From positions 160,445 through 224,444 of the forward strand of contig JAODAR010000001.1 in the NCBI GenBank assembly GCA_025463545.1: 64,000 bases of DNA. The letters are read 5' to 3'. Positions 51,153 to 60,332 of the stretch are shown piece by piece (positions within the stretch are counted from its first letter, which is position 1; the number at the start of each line of letters is the position of its first letter). Under the pieces are notes generated by a model that searched no databases, was not told the origin of the DNA, and saw only the letters and a list, made by a program, of their open reading frames with translations. Position numbers and translations under genes: made by a program. The DNA comes from Microbacteriaceae bacterium. GTDB taxonomy: Bacteria > Actinomycetota > Actinomycetes > Actinomycetales > Microbacteriaceae.

Positions 51153-51411
51153 GGATCGGCGCACCTGACCCCTCGGCCCGCTGGATCGGCTAGCCGACTA
51201 CCTGAGCGGGCGTTGCCCAAACCGGGGCCGGCCGGTCAGCACACTCGGAGGCGCGGCCGTTTCACCGGGCTAATCAACGTCTATTGCGCTTGCGGTCTAT
51301 CTCTGTGTGCGTGGCTTGCGAGAAGCCCGAACTGTCGAGTGGTTGTCGCACAGAAGGTTCCCGTTGCAGGACGAGAGCTGCCGAGCAACGGGAGCGGCGA
51401 TGAGTAGCTTT

Positions 51412-51993
51412 TCAGCGTCCAGCTCCGAGCTGTCGTTGGATGGTCCGATACACGGTGGAGCGGGCGACGTTGAACAGCTCGGAAAGTTCTGCTGTGGAAT
51501 GCGTGCCAGCGTCGTGCACCTCCATCAGGTCTGTTGCGTTCCCGACAGCTTCGGTTGTTTTCCGCGCAACCCGCCCTTTCGCTTTCGCGACCTGCATGCC
51601 TTCGCGAGTTCTGGCACGAATCAGATCGGATTTGAACTCCGCGACCATGGCGAGCACATTGAACAGGAGACGCCCGACCGGATCGTTAGGGTCGTGTACG
51701 GATCCTCCAATGCTGAGCTTCACGTCCTTCGCGGTGAGCTCGTCGATGATGTCTTTGGCGTCTCGGAGGGAACGCGCGAGCCGGTCAAGCTTGGCGACAA
51801 CCAGTGTGTCGCCGCTTCGGCATGCAGCAAGGGCTTCCCGAAGTCCCGGTCGAGCTCGGTTGGTGCCGGTGAGACCATGGTCGGTGTAAATCAAGGCGGG
51901 TCTAACGCCCAAACGTCCTAGGGCGTTCTGTTGGGCGGTCAGATCTTGTTCATTCGTGGACACGCGCGCGCACCCAATCAGCAATTCATTCAT
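51412..51993 (-). CDS. Serine recombinase (Tn3-type resolvase/invertase)
   Basis: The 193-residue protein opens with LLIGCARVSTNEQDLTAQQNALGRLGV; the catalytic Ser is in ARVST. Then come LTGTNRARPGLREALAACRSGDTLVVAKLDRLARS (Arg-rich active-site helix), and a C-terminal HTH (HSTAELSELFNVARSTVYRTIQRQL). Complete length suggests it is functional. No associated transposase or inverted segment is visible nearby. The ATG follows the last upstream candidate with normal spacing to the domain. Confidence 0.9.
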   Translation of the reverse strand: MNELLIGCARVSTNEQDLTAQQNALGRLGVRPALIYTDHGLTGTNRARPGLREALAACRSGDTLVVAKLDRLARSLRDAKDIIDELTAKDVKLSIGGSVHDPNDPVGRLLFNVLAMVAEFKSDLIRARTREGMQVAKAKGRVARKTTEAVGNATDLMEVHDAGTHSTAELSELFNVARSTVYRTIQRQLGAGR

Positions 51994-52052
51994 GTAGCGC
52001 AGAGTCGTCCTCCGCCACGATCGGGTCAACATGTGTCGCTGTTGCCGTCCGA

Positions 52053-52880
52053 CTATTGCATCTCCTCCGCGCTGCCGGTAACCCGCACGCGGCCCTCCCT
52101 GGGTACTTCAACCATGATCAAGCAGGGCCGGCCCATTTCCGCACCCTGCTCCACCGTCAGCACCGCGGGCATCCGGATGTGCCCGCCGGCCCGCAGGTAG
52201 GCCCCGAGTCCTGCGGCGGCGGAACCGGTGGCAGGATCTTCGCGGATACCTCCGCGTGGGAACGGGTTACGGGATGCGAAGCGCGTCGCGTCGATCCGAT
52301 GCACGACGGGAATTGTGCCGTCCCATCCCTGCCGGTCCTGTAACCGCAATACCGCTTCGGCGTCATGGTCCAGCTGCGCGAGTACTCCTCCGCGCACCGG
52401 GACGAGCGGATGTGGGTTACCTCCGCGCACGAGGGCCGGTGGCAATGCCGGGTCGAGATCGCCGCGTGTGAGCCGGAGTGTTGCCAGCAGCTCGTCGAGC
52501 ACGTCATCGTCGAGCGATTCGACGGTAGTGTCGACGGCTACCAGGGTCGCTTGCTGGTGTGAAACGTCAACCGGGACTTCCCCCACGTTCGTAGCCAGGC
52601 GAATCAACGGTCCGGCTCCGCGGCGGGAAAGGGCCACTCCGGACGCAATCGTCGCGTGCCCGCAGAAGGCGATTTCTGCACGGGGCGTGAAGTAACGGAT
52701 GCGGGCGGAGTGGGGCGTTATCGAGGTGAGGAAAGCGGTCTCGCTGAAACCAAGTCCGGCGGCGATGCCCAGCATGTCAGCATCGATCAGCTCTTCCGCG
52801 TCAACAACGACGCCGGCCGGGTTCCCCGACGCAGGGTCTAATTGTTCAGTGGTGAAGGCGCGGAATCTGAGTATGTCCAT
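52053..52880 (-). CDS. PhzF-family isomerase/epimerase-like protein (second)
   Basis: The 275-residue protein has LRFRAFTTEQLDPASGNPAGVVVDA, catalytic Glu in GLGFSETAFLTS (about 47), TPRAEIAFCGHATIASGVAL and REDPATGSAAAGLGAYLRAGG. It is only a distant paralogue of the PhzF at 48064 and is monocistronic, on the opposite strand. The substrate is unknown. Confidence 0.88.
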   Translation of the reverse strand: MDILRFRAFTTEQLDPASGNPAGVVVDAEELIDADMLGIAAGLGFSETAFLTSITPHSARIRYFTPRAEIAFCGHATIASGVALSRRGAGPLIRLATNVGEVPVDVSHQQATLVAVDTTVESLDDDVLDELLATLRLTRGDLDPALPPALVRGGNPHPLVPVRGGVLAQLDHDAEAVLRLQDRQGWDGTIPVVHRIDATRFASRNPFPRGGIREDPATGSAAAGLGAYLRAGGHIRMPAVLTVEQGAEMGRPCLIMVEVPREGRVRVTGSAEEMQ

Positions 52881-53022
52881 ATGCCCATGATGGCAGGCAC
52901 CCCTCAGGGGCCCGACGGCCTATTTCGAAACAGTAGCTTGGTGTACGACAGCGACGGAATGCTCTGACAGCATTGACCGCCGTCAGCGCTGCAGTTCACC
53001 TCGTCGACATCGTTTTCGGCAG

Positions 53023-53190
53023 TCATGCTGCTTGCTCAGTTGCGATCAAGGGGAGCCCGGCTGAGCCAGTCCGCTTTCCTCCCGAATAGTCGAGGACGTC
53101 GATGTAGCCAAGTTTCTCGAAGCCATCCGCTGCCGCTTCAGAACGCGTGCAGCTTGGGCCGGAGTAGGAGATGAGGATGGTTGCCGTCAA
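53023..53190 (-). pseudogene. C-terminal remnant of a rhodanese-domain protein
   Basis: The segment ILISYSGPSCTRSEAAADGFEKLGYIDVLDYSGGKRTGSAGLPLIA matches the end of rhodanese domains (VVYCxGxxCxxSxxAAxxLxxLGYxxVxxxxGGxxxWxxAGLP), including the active-site Cys loop. The first half of the domain is missing, and the normal Trp is replaced. Confidence 0.6.
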
Positions 53191-53316
53191 GTCGGCTGTT
53201 GACCGAATGTGAGCGGGCCTGAAATGGACGGAGACCAAGCCAGTGCGTGTTCATACGAGCGTATCGGAGTTGACTGAGGCTTTCCCTAACTACATTTGAG
53301 GGGCAGGGCAGGTAGT

Positions 53317-54918
53317 TCAGGCCAGGTCGGGACCTGGTTCCCTCGGTGCGCTCGCCTTCAACGCGATCTCCTCCGCGTCGATGGCAGCCAGTACCGCCTG
53401 CACAGCGCGGTCGGAGTAGCGCCCGGCAGACCGGGCGGACAGCACAGCCTCCCGCTCCGCGGCGATCATGCTGATCCGCAGCCGCCGGTACGCCTCCGGC
53501 AGCTGTTCCGCGTCGCTGTCGACCGGGTTCTCCAGCGCTTCGGTGAGGAAGGTCGCGTTGCTTCGAAGCCGGGAGACCACCCGGTCTTCGTCGGCATCCG
53601 TCACCTCGTCGTCCAGCCGCACACTGCCGGCCGTATGGGCCTCGGATAGGAGCAGCTGCGTCTCCACCTGCTCCTGCGCGACGTTGGGCGCGGGCAATCG
53701 GAGCCCGCGGATGATCCACGGCAGCGCCAGTCCCTCGAGCAGAGTGCCCACCACGACGGCGAAGGCGAGGAACTGGAGGAATTCCCGCGCCGGAGTCTCT
53801 GGCGGCAGCAGGAATACTGCGACGAGCGTGACCACACCGCGCATTCCGGCGAAACTCGTAGCGACGCCGTTCCGCCAGCTCCAGCTCAACTCCCGCAGGC
53901 GCGGTGTACCGAAGCGGTAGACGGCGGTGAGCGCGAGCACCCAGACGAACCGGGACACCATGAGCGCCAGCAGGATGGCCAGGCAGATGCCGATGGTCTG
54001 CCACACACCTGGCCCGGTCCGGATGGCGCCGGCCAGGATGCCCGAAAGGCTGAGGCCGATCAGCAGGAAGACGGCGTTCTCGAGGAGGAACTGGATGGTG
54101 CGCCAGTTCAGCGACTCCGCGATCCGCGCCTCGGCGGTTTGGACAACCGGGGCAGAATATCCGAGATAGAGGCCGGCGATAACCACGGCGAGCACACCGG
54201 AACCGTGCAGCAACTGCGCGGGAATGAACGCGAGGTATGGGGTGATCAGGGACAGGCTGGTGTCGAGCACCGGTGAGTGCAAGCGGCGACGGACACCGGA
54301 AAGCACGTACCCGATGGCCAGGCCGACTGCCGCGCCCACGCCGACCGCGATCCCGAAGTCCGCGGCCACGACCCACGGGTCGACGAAGCTGACGACGGCC
54401 GAACTCGCCGCGGTCAGCGCGACCAGGGCTGTCGCGTCGTTGAGCAGGCTCTCGCCCTCGAGCACGGTGACCATACGCCGGGGCAGGCGGAGCCGGCCGG
54501 TGATGGCTTCAACGGCGACGGCATCGGTCGGGGCGACCACCGCGCCGAACGCGAACGCGGCGGCCAGGCTAATCATCGGCACCACGAGCCACGCTGTGAG
54601 CCCGACCACGAGCACTGTGAACGCGACCAGGCCGACCGAGAGAGCGAGGATGCTGTCGCGCCTGGCCCGCACGTCGACCAGCGAGGTGCGTACGGCGGCC
54701 GCGAATAGCAGCGCTGGCAGGACGCCGTAGAGGATGAGGTCGGGATCGATCTTGATCCGTGGCACGCCGGGCACGAATGACGCGATGGCGCCGACGGCGA
54801 CCAGTGCGACCGGCGCGGACCAGCCGACGCGGCGGGAGAGGCCGGTGACGATCACGGTGCCCAGCACGAATGAGACGATCCAGATGATGGTGGGAACCGA
54901 GTTCATCGACGTATCCAT
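53317..54918 (-). CDS. CPA1-family Na+/H+ antiporter
   Basis: The 533-residue protein has about 12 membrane helices (residues 5-410) with the CPA1 signatures AVVAPTDAVAVEAI and VLEGESLLNDATALVAL, containing the ion-binding Asp residues, and FAGMRGVVTLVAVFLLPP. A soluble C-terminal domain (~415-533) with helices follows. It exchanges cations for protons to control pH and Na+/K+. ATG is preceded by GGGGGACG. Confidence 0.92.
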   Translation of the reverse strand: MDTSMNSVPTIIWIVSFVLGTVIVTGLSRRVGWSAPVALVAVGAIASFVPGVPRIKIDPDLILYGVLPALLFAAAVRTSLVDVRARRDSILALSVGLVAFTVLVVGLTAWLVVPMISLAAAFAFGAVVAPTDAVAVEAITGRLRLPRRMVTVLEGESLLNDATALVALTAASSAVVSFVDPWVVAADFGIAVGVGAAVGLAIGYVLSGVRRRLHSPVLDTSLSLITPYLAFIPAQLLHGSGVLAVVIAGLYLGYSAPVVQTAEARIAESLNWRTIQFLLENAVFLLIGLSLSGILAGAIRTGPGVWQTIGICLAILLALMVSRFVWVLALTAVYRFGTPRLRELSWSWRNGVATSFAGMRGVVTLVAVFLLPPETPAREFLQFLAFAVVVGTLLEGLALPWIIRGLRLPAPNVAQEQVETQLLLSEAHTAGSVRLDDEVTDADEDRVVSRLRSNATFLTEALENPVDSDAEQLPEAYRRLRISMIAAEREAVLSARSAGRYSDRAVQAVLAAIDAEEIALKASAPREPGPDLA

Positions 54919-54941
54919 TCTGCGTCCCCCGTGGGATCAGG

Positions 54942-55316
54942 CTAGGCCACGGTGCACGGGGAGCGGCATGCGCCGGAGGCCTCCAAGTAGCACGCCCGGT
55001 AGAGCGCACCAAGACTCGAATTCCGGAAAAGCAGTTCGGACTGGTCACTCAAAGCGTTACCGATGTTGATGAGGACCTTGCCACCAAGGGCAGCCGCTCC
55101 GATTGTTCGCAGCGTTTCGAGTGCAACGCTCCCGGGGATCGCGCTAATAACCACGTCTACGTCGGTCACTGCTTCCGCAAGCCCAACGACCGGGGCCCCA
55201 AGGTCAGAGTTGTCTTCGGGCCTCCGTGATCCAAACACGATGACGTGTCCGGCCTTCTGGAGCCCGTGTCCGGCTGATTTGCCGACTCGGCCTGTTCTGA
55301 GGACTCCGATCTTCAT
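54942..55316 (-). pseudogene. Truncated NADPH-dependent F420 reductase-like protein
   Basis: The 124 codons encode an N-terminal Rossmann half: MKIGVLRTGRVGKSAGHGLQKAGHVIVFGSR, VVGLAEAVTDVDVVISAIPGSVALETLRTIGAAALGGKVLINIGNAL. The family normally has GxGxVG here; this copy has Arg in the first Gly position. The ~80-residue C-terminal dimerisation part is missing, the frame ending just before the antiporter gene. Probably a non-functional remnant. Confidence 0.65.
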
Positions 55317-55398
55317 GATTGGTCCCTTCGTTGATGGTGAGCGTAGCAACGCTTGACTGGCCTTGGGAAAATTTGTCCGGCGCCGTGAAGGTTCCAGA

Positions 55399-55460
55399 TG
55401 ACACAGCGTCGGCACGCCCGGCCCATGCGTGAACTGGCTCCAGATGTGCCGCGCTGACCG
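55399..55460. repeat. 62-bp element, diverged copy at 61240-61302
   Basis: TGACACAGCG...GCACG...GCGTG...GGCTCCAGA...GCGCTGACCG is present here and, about 5.8 kb away, at 61240-61302, same strand, at roughly 80% identity by eye. Neither copy lies in a supported gene. Confidence 0.6.
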
Positions 55461-55475
55461 TCCCACTCGCGGGTA

Positions 55476-55829
55476 TCAGTCCGACCAAATGGCACGGAGA
55501 ACGCGAATAACTTCCTCGAGGTCGATGGCTTCGCGTTTGCTGATGATGGCAAGTTGGGTAGCCGCGGCGACGACCTCACGAGAGGTTGCTGATGCTGTTG
55601 TGCTGACGCGTGTGCCACTCCCGATGCGTGTGACGAGGAAACCTTCGCTCTCCAGTGATCTGTATGCCTTCGCCACCGTTCCGGGAGCAACTCGAAGGTC
55701 GCTGGCCAGCTGGCGCACAGATGGAAGTCGTTGATCGGCGGGTAGGACGCCGATCGTTATGAGTCCCCGGATCTGGTCTTGGATCTGCTCGACGAGCGGA
55801 GCGCCCGACTCGCTCAGAGTGATGATCAT
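55476..55829 (-). CDS. GntR-family regulator (YtrA-type, short)
   Basis: The 117-residue protein has only a winged-helix DNA-binding domain plus two helices: GAPLVEQIQDQIRGLITIGVLPADQRLPSVRQLASDLRVAPGTVAKAYRSLESEGFLVTRIGSGTRVS, then a short helical tail. This is the YtrA type, normally controlling adjacent transport genes. The start ATG overlaps the stop of the upstream membrane-protein gene (ATGA), so both are on one transcript, and the palindrome at 56762-56783 would be its operator. Confidence 0.88.
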   Translation of the reverse strand: MIITLSESGAPLVEQIQDQIRGLITIGVLPADQRLPSVRQLASDLRVAPGTVAKAYRSLESEGFLVTRIGSGTRVSTTASATSREVVAAATQLAIISKREAIDLEEVIRVLRAIWSD

Positions 55830-56743
55830 ATCCGCGCGGATTCGCCGAGCTGCCGTGTTCGGGTGGGCAAGGTACACAGAAGGACGCCCCACCACATCGC
55901 AATTCCGAGAATGGCCGAGATGTGAGAGGCGGCAAGTAGTACGGGACCGATCGCAGCGAAAGAGCTGCCGAGCTCGACCCTGCCGGCCAATCCGGCCTCA
56001 AGCTCGAGGCGGAGAGTCGAGGCGCCGTAGAGAGATTGAAGGACGGCACCCAGATGGAGAAGTAGCCCGCCGGTGCTTACCGCCAGAACGCCGCGAACAC
56101 GTGCCGTCCTCTTCGCGATATCACTGTGACGGTCGACAGCCAGCGGCGGACGCGAGATCACGACGAGTTCCATCAGCGCGATCGCAACGATGATCGCGAT
56201 CAACGCAAGACAAGGCAGCGAAAACCACCAGCCGTAGATCGTCGTGCTGGCAGTGGTGCTAGCTGAGCTCGTGACGCCATACATTACATACCTACCGGCC
56301 TCGTCCGGGCTTGAGGCCAGCCCCGCAAGAACCGAGACAATGACCACCCCGACGGTCACAGCGGTCGCCGATACCAACCATGATCGCGAAGCGAAGCTCA
56401 CCAGCGTGCGCGGAACGAGCTCGGCGGAGCGGTGCGGCCTGAGAACACGGACCGGCGCGAGCAGGAAGAGCAACGCTGCCGCGCAGAGAAGCAACGGGAA
56501 GATGTACCGAGCAAGTTGAAAAATCAAGTGCCGGTCTTCACCAAGTGACGGTATCCAGGTCGGGAAGACACTCCAAACGTTGAACGCGATCACGCATCCG
56601 AGACCGATCACCATCCCTACAACGGTCGATACCCGGGCGGCCAGCGGTAGCGTCACATAAGAACGCCGCCTGACGCACCAAACTCCGAGAGCGAGAAGCA
56701 AACCAATGAATGCGGGGCCGTACTGAAGTAGTAAAAGAAACAC
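55826..56743 (-). CDS. Multi-pass membrane protein, partner of YtrA-type regulator
   Basis: The 305-residue protein has about eight hydrophobic segments (e.g. GPAFIGLLLALGVW, LLLCAAALLFLLAPVRVL, ISAILGIAMWWGVLL). I do not recognise a family or any transport motif. GTG start with GAGG upstream. It is coupled to the short GntR gene, so it may be a membrane component of a stress-response module. Confidence 0.75.
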   Translation of the reverse strand: MFLLLLQYGPAFIGLLLALGVWCVRRRSYVTLPLAARVSTVVGMVIGLGCVIAFNVWSVFPTWIPSLGEDRHLIFQLARYIFPLLLCAAALLFLLAPVRVLRPHRSAELVPRTLVSFASRSWLVSATAVTVGVVIVSVLAGLASSPDEAGRYVMYGVTSSASTTASTTIYGWWFSLPCLALIAIIVAIALMELVVISRPPLAVDRHSDIAKRTARVRGVLAVSTGGLLLHLGAVLQSLYGASTLRLELEAGLAGRVELGSSFAAIGPVLLAASHISAILGIAMWWGVLLCTLPTRTRQLGESARI

Positions 56744-56761
56744 TTTGCCTCGGTCCTACGA

Positions 56762-56783
56762 ATGTATCGATGCGGTGATACAT
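56762..56783. promoter_or_regulatory. Palindromic operator for the membrane-protein/GntR operon
   Basis: ATGTATC-GATGCGGT-GATACAT is a perfect inverted repeat with 7-bp arms, 19 bp upstream of the membrane-protein start. It lies where the -10 region should be. GTATC/GATAC half-sites resemble short-GntR (YtrA-type) operators. Confidence 0.65.
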
Positions 56784-57141
56784 AGTGTGTCACGCGCGTA
56801 ACACAATTGCTACTTCGACTGAGACAGGGAGCCCTCATAGGCTGGCAGGACGGATGCCCAGCAAGAGACCAGCTATCCGGACACCGCGATGTCACGCTGA
56901 GGGTTCCCAAGTGGCACATGCTCGGCACGCGCGGTCGCGCTAGCCGTCCCGCTTCGGGCACACAGGATCACCTGCGGCACGGATTGTGAGACGAATGAAT
57001 CCCCTTCGACACTATTGCGCCTCCGCCGCCGGCCAACACCAGCAAGGAAGTTGACTGTCGAGTTGCGGCCGTGGCAATTGAATCGGACCCAGGAGAGAAG
57101 AAAGATATTGTCGAAGGCCAATTCAGGCTATCCTCGCCGAG
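56784..57141. other. Intergenic region, no gene recognised
   Basis: About 358 bp between the membrane-protein promoter and the 3' end of the TetR gene. No protein family or RNA gene is visible. Confidence 0.4.
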
Positions 57142-57744
57142 CTACGGGGAGAGTCTGGTGGAGCCGGGCGTCTCGGCCGGCGCCAGTAGAAAGCGAACCA
57201 ACTGATCTATTGGCGACGTATGACCGCGAATGCGACCGAGGGCTTGCACGATTATGGTTCCTAGGATGGCCTGACCGAGCTGCTCCACGGGCGCGTCCTG
57301 GGGCAGCTGACCGTCGCGGATTCCGATCATCAAACGTTCAGAGAGGTAGCGTTCCACCCCCAAGCTCTCGCTGAGATGCTCACCGACGCCCGCGTCTTCG
57401 GCGGCGGCAGCTACCAGCGACCTCAGCAACGCACCCCCGTTTGGCGCATCGAGGATGGAAAGCACCCGTCGCACCCACATCCCCACGTCCTCCATCAAGT
57501 CACCTGTGTCAGGTACGGCGAAGTCCAGGGGGAAGAGCCGGCCGTCGATGAGGCACTCGGCAATCAGCGCGCCGCGCGACGGCCACCACCGATAGATCGT
57601 CTGCTTACCGACCCCGGCCTCCTTCGCTATGCCCTCGACGGTGAGTCGGTCATAGCCCTGGCCCTGAAAGAGGCGCGCCGTGGCGTCCAGGATAGCCTCC
57701 CGTGCCGCGGCGCTGCGGACCGGCCCAGTACGGTGCTCATTCAC
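57142..57744 (-). CDS. TetR-family transcriptional regulator
   Basis: The 200-residue protein has the TetR N-terminal domain REAILDATARLFQGQGYDRLTVEGIAKEAGVGKQTIYRWWPSRGALIAECL (about 15-65) and a helical ligand domain of the TetR_C type. It is divergent from the MMPL transporter, with 68 bp between starts, so it almost certainly represses that gene in response to a substrate. Confidence 0.92.
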   Translation of the reverse strand: MNEHRTGPVRSAAAREAILDATARLFQGQGYDRLTVEGIAKEAGVGKQTIYRWWPSRGALIAECLIDGRLFPLDFAVPDTGDLMEDVGMWVRRVLSILDAPNGGALLRSLVAAAAEDAGVGEHLSESLGVERYLSERLMIGIRDGQLPQDAPVEQLGQAILGTIIVQALGRIRGHTSPIDQLVRFLLAPAETPGSTRLSP

Positions 57745-57812
57745 TTGCTTAGGATACCGCCAGAAGCTAGACGAGACGTAGCGTATGCTCTTGATGTCTA
57801 AGGGAGATCACT

Positions 57813-60332
57813 TTGGCTTCACTACTGTTCCGTCTTGGTTCGTTCGCCGCACGCAGAGCGTGGGCGGTGGTCGTCGCCTGGGTTGTGATCCTGGGCCTGG
57901 CCGTTGGCGCCTTCTTCGCTCTCGGAGGCACCTTGAGCAACAGCTTCGACATCCCGGGGACGGCGTCGGGAGCAGTCATCGACGAGCTCGCCGAGAAGCT
58001 CCCCGACACCGCAGGCGGCACCGGCACTGTCGTCTACCAGACCACCGACGGTTCCGCCTTCACGGATGCGCAGAAGCAGGCGATCTCCGACCTCGCCGTG
58101 AGCGCCGAAGACCTCGACGGCGTCGCCTCGGTCATCGACCCTTTCGACGCTCAGCAGCAGCAAACCGAACGCGCCAAGCAGCTCTCCGATGGCCAGGCAC
58201 AGATCGCCGACGGCCGCACGCGGCTCGCCGCCGGCCAGACGGAACTCGATGCTGGAAAGGCGCAGCTCGACACGGCCCAACAGGAACTCACTCACGCCCG
58301 AGCCCACGGCGCGGGAGCCGAACAGCTCGCCGCTCTCGACGCACAGCAGACCCAGCTCGACGCCCAGGTTGCGGCACTGCAGGAGCAGCAGGACACCCTC
58401 GACCAGTCGCGCACCGAACTTGAGACCAACGCCGAGCAGGCCGACCTCGGCTCGACATTGCTGGCTCTCGCGAACGGCATCGGCGTGGTGTCCGAGGACG
58501 GCTCGACGGCGATCGTGAACGTCTCGTTCGTCGACCCTCGGCTAGAACTCTCCGAAAAGATCAAACAGGCCACCATCGAGCACTTCGAATCGGCGCCCGT
58601 CGATGGCGTCGCGGTGAACTTCGGAACCGACATCGCTCAAGGTGTGCCTGAAATCTTCGGAGTCGGCGAGGTCGTAGGCCTGGTATTCGCGGCTATCGTG
58701 CTGATCGTCATGCTCGGCTCGCTCATGGCCGCAGCTCTCCCGATCATCACCGCTATCGTCGGTGTCGGCGTCGGCGTCACCGCCTCGCTCGCGTTCTCCG
58801 GAGTGGTCGACATGGCCTCGGTCACCCCCGTGCTCGGCGTCATGCTCGGACTTGCCGTTGGGATCGACTATTCGCTCTTCATCGTCAACCGGCATCGCAA
58901 ACAAGTGATCGCGGGTGTTTCGATCCGGGAATCCATCGGACTCGCCACCGGCACGTCGGGCACCGCCGTCGTGTTCGCCGGGTCGACGGTCATCGTCGCA
59001 CTGCTCGCGTTGAACGTGACGGGCGTGCCGTTCCTCGGCCTCATGGGCACGGTGGGCGCCGTCTGCGTCGCGGTGGCCGTACTGGTGGCAATCACGCTCG
59101 CGCCCGCCATCCTCGGCCTGGTCGGCGAACGCCTTCTGCCGCGCAAGACCCGTACCGCGCTCGGCCAGAAGCACTCCGGGGGCAAGCCGGTGAAACCGAT
59201 GTCGACGACCCGAGCCATCGTCACGGTCCTCGTGAGCGTGGTGGCGTTGCTGGTAATCGCGATCCCCGCGCTGTCGATGCGGCTCGGTCTGCCGGACGGT
59301 TCGAGCGAGCCATCCGACTCGACGAGCTACCGGGCCTACCAGATCGTCCACGACGAGTTCGGGGCGGGTGCGAACGGGCCACTGCTGGTGACCGCCACGC
59401 TACCCGCAGCGATCAGCGATGACGACCTCGTCGCCACCCAGGTCGACATCGCCCAGACCCTCGCCGACCTGGCCGACGTGCTCGCGGTCGCGCCGATCGC
59501 GGCATCCGACGACAACACTCTCCTCGCCTTCCAGGTGCTGCCCGCCGAGGGGCCAAACAGCGCCTCGACCGAAGAACTCGTGCAGGACATCCGAGCCCTC
59601 CCGCATGTCGACGGGAACATCGTGCTCGGCGTGGCCGGTCAGGCCGCCATCAACATCGACATCTCCGAAGCTCTGGCCGGAGTCCTGCCCATCTACCTCG
59701 TGGTCGTGGTCGGCCTGTCGCTGCTGATCATGATCGTCGTGTTCCGGTCATTGCTGGTCCCGCTGATCGCGACAGGCGGCTTCGTGCTGTCTCTATTCGC
59801 GACCTACGGACTCATCGTCTCCGTGTTCCAATTCGGCTGGGGCGCGGACATCATCGGGCTGCACAGCACGGGCCCTATCTTGAGCTTCCTACCCGTGATC
59901 CTCGTAGGCATCCTGTTCGGGCTCGCGATGGACTACCAGCTGTTCCTGGCATCCGGAATGCGCGAGGCCTACGTGCACGGCGCAACAGCGCGGCTCGCCG
60001 TGGCCCAAGGTTTCCGCGCCGGGCGGTCGGTCGTGATCGCGGCGGCGCTCATCATGGTGTCAGTGTTCGGCGGTTTCATCTTCTCCGAGTCGACCATCAT
60101 CCGCTCGATCGGTTTCGGGCTCGCATTCGGTGTGCTCCTCGACGCCTTCGTGGTGCGAATGCTGCTCATGCCGGCCCTGATGCACCTGCTCGGCAAATCG
60201 GCGTGGTGGCTGCCGCGCTGGCTCGACCGCATCATGCCCAACGTCGATATGGAGGGCGCCGCACTCGAGCGCAACCATCCCGGAGTGCGAACCGCCGGTG
60301 TCCCCATCGTCAAAGTGAGGCGCAAACCCTGA
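57813..60332 (+). CDS. MMPL-family RND transporter
   Basis: The 839-residue protein has 11-12 membrane helices and two MMPL halves. Visible are the first helix AWAVVVAWVVILGLAVGAFFAL, an extracytoplasmic domain with a predicted coiled coil (residues ~115-215, ADGRTRLAAGQTELDAGK...), core helices with GLAVGIDYSLFIVNRHRK and FAGSTVIVALLALNV, and the second half with GILFGLAMDYQLFLASGMREAY. It exports lipids or hydrophobic drugs by proton motive force. The TTG start was chosen because GGGAGATCACT precedes it and no ATG/GTG fits. Divergent from its TetR repressor. Confidence 0.93.
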   Translation: MASLLFRLGSFAARRAWAVVVAWVVILGLAVGAFFALGGTLSNSFDIPGTASGAVIDELAEKLPDTAGGTGTVVYQTTDGSAFTDAQKQAISDLAVSAEDLDGVASVIDPFDAQQQQTERAKQLSDGQAQIADGRTRLAAGQTELDAGKAQLDTAQQELTHARAHGAGAEQLAALDAQQTQLDAQVAALQEQQDTLDQSRTELETNAEQADLGSTLLALANGIGVVSEDGSTAIVNVSFVDPRLELSEKIKQATIEHFESAPVDGVAVNFGTDIAQGVPEIFGVGEVVGLVFAAIVLIVMLGSLMAAALPIITAIVGVGVGVTASLAFSGVVDMASVTPVLGVMLGLAVGIDYSLFIVNRHRKQVIAGVSIRESIGLATGTSGTAVVFAGSTVIVALLALNVTGVPFLGLMGTVGAVCVAVAVLVAITLAPAILGLVGERLLPRKTRTALGQKHSGGKPVKPMSTTRAIVTVLVSVVALLVIAIPALSMRLGLPDGSSEPSDSTSYRAYQIVHDEFGAGANGPLLVTATLPAAISDDDLVATQVDIAQTLADLADVLAVAPIAASDDNTLLAFQVLPAEGPNSASTEELVQDIRALPHVDGNIVLGVAGQAAINIDISEALAGVLPIYLVVVVGLSLLIMIVVFRSLLVPLIATGGFVLSLFATYGLIVSVFQFGWGADIIGLHSTGPILSFLPVILVGILFGLAMDYQLFLASGMREAYVHGATARLAVAQGFRAGRSVVIAAALIMVSVFGGFIFSESTIIRSIGFGLAFGVLLDAFVVRMLLMPALMHLLGKSAWWLPRWLDRIMPNVDMEGAALERNHPGVRTAGVPIVKVRRKP

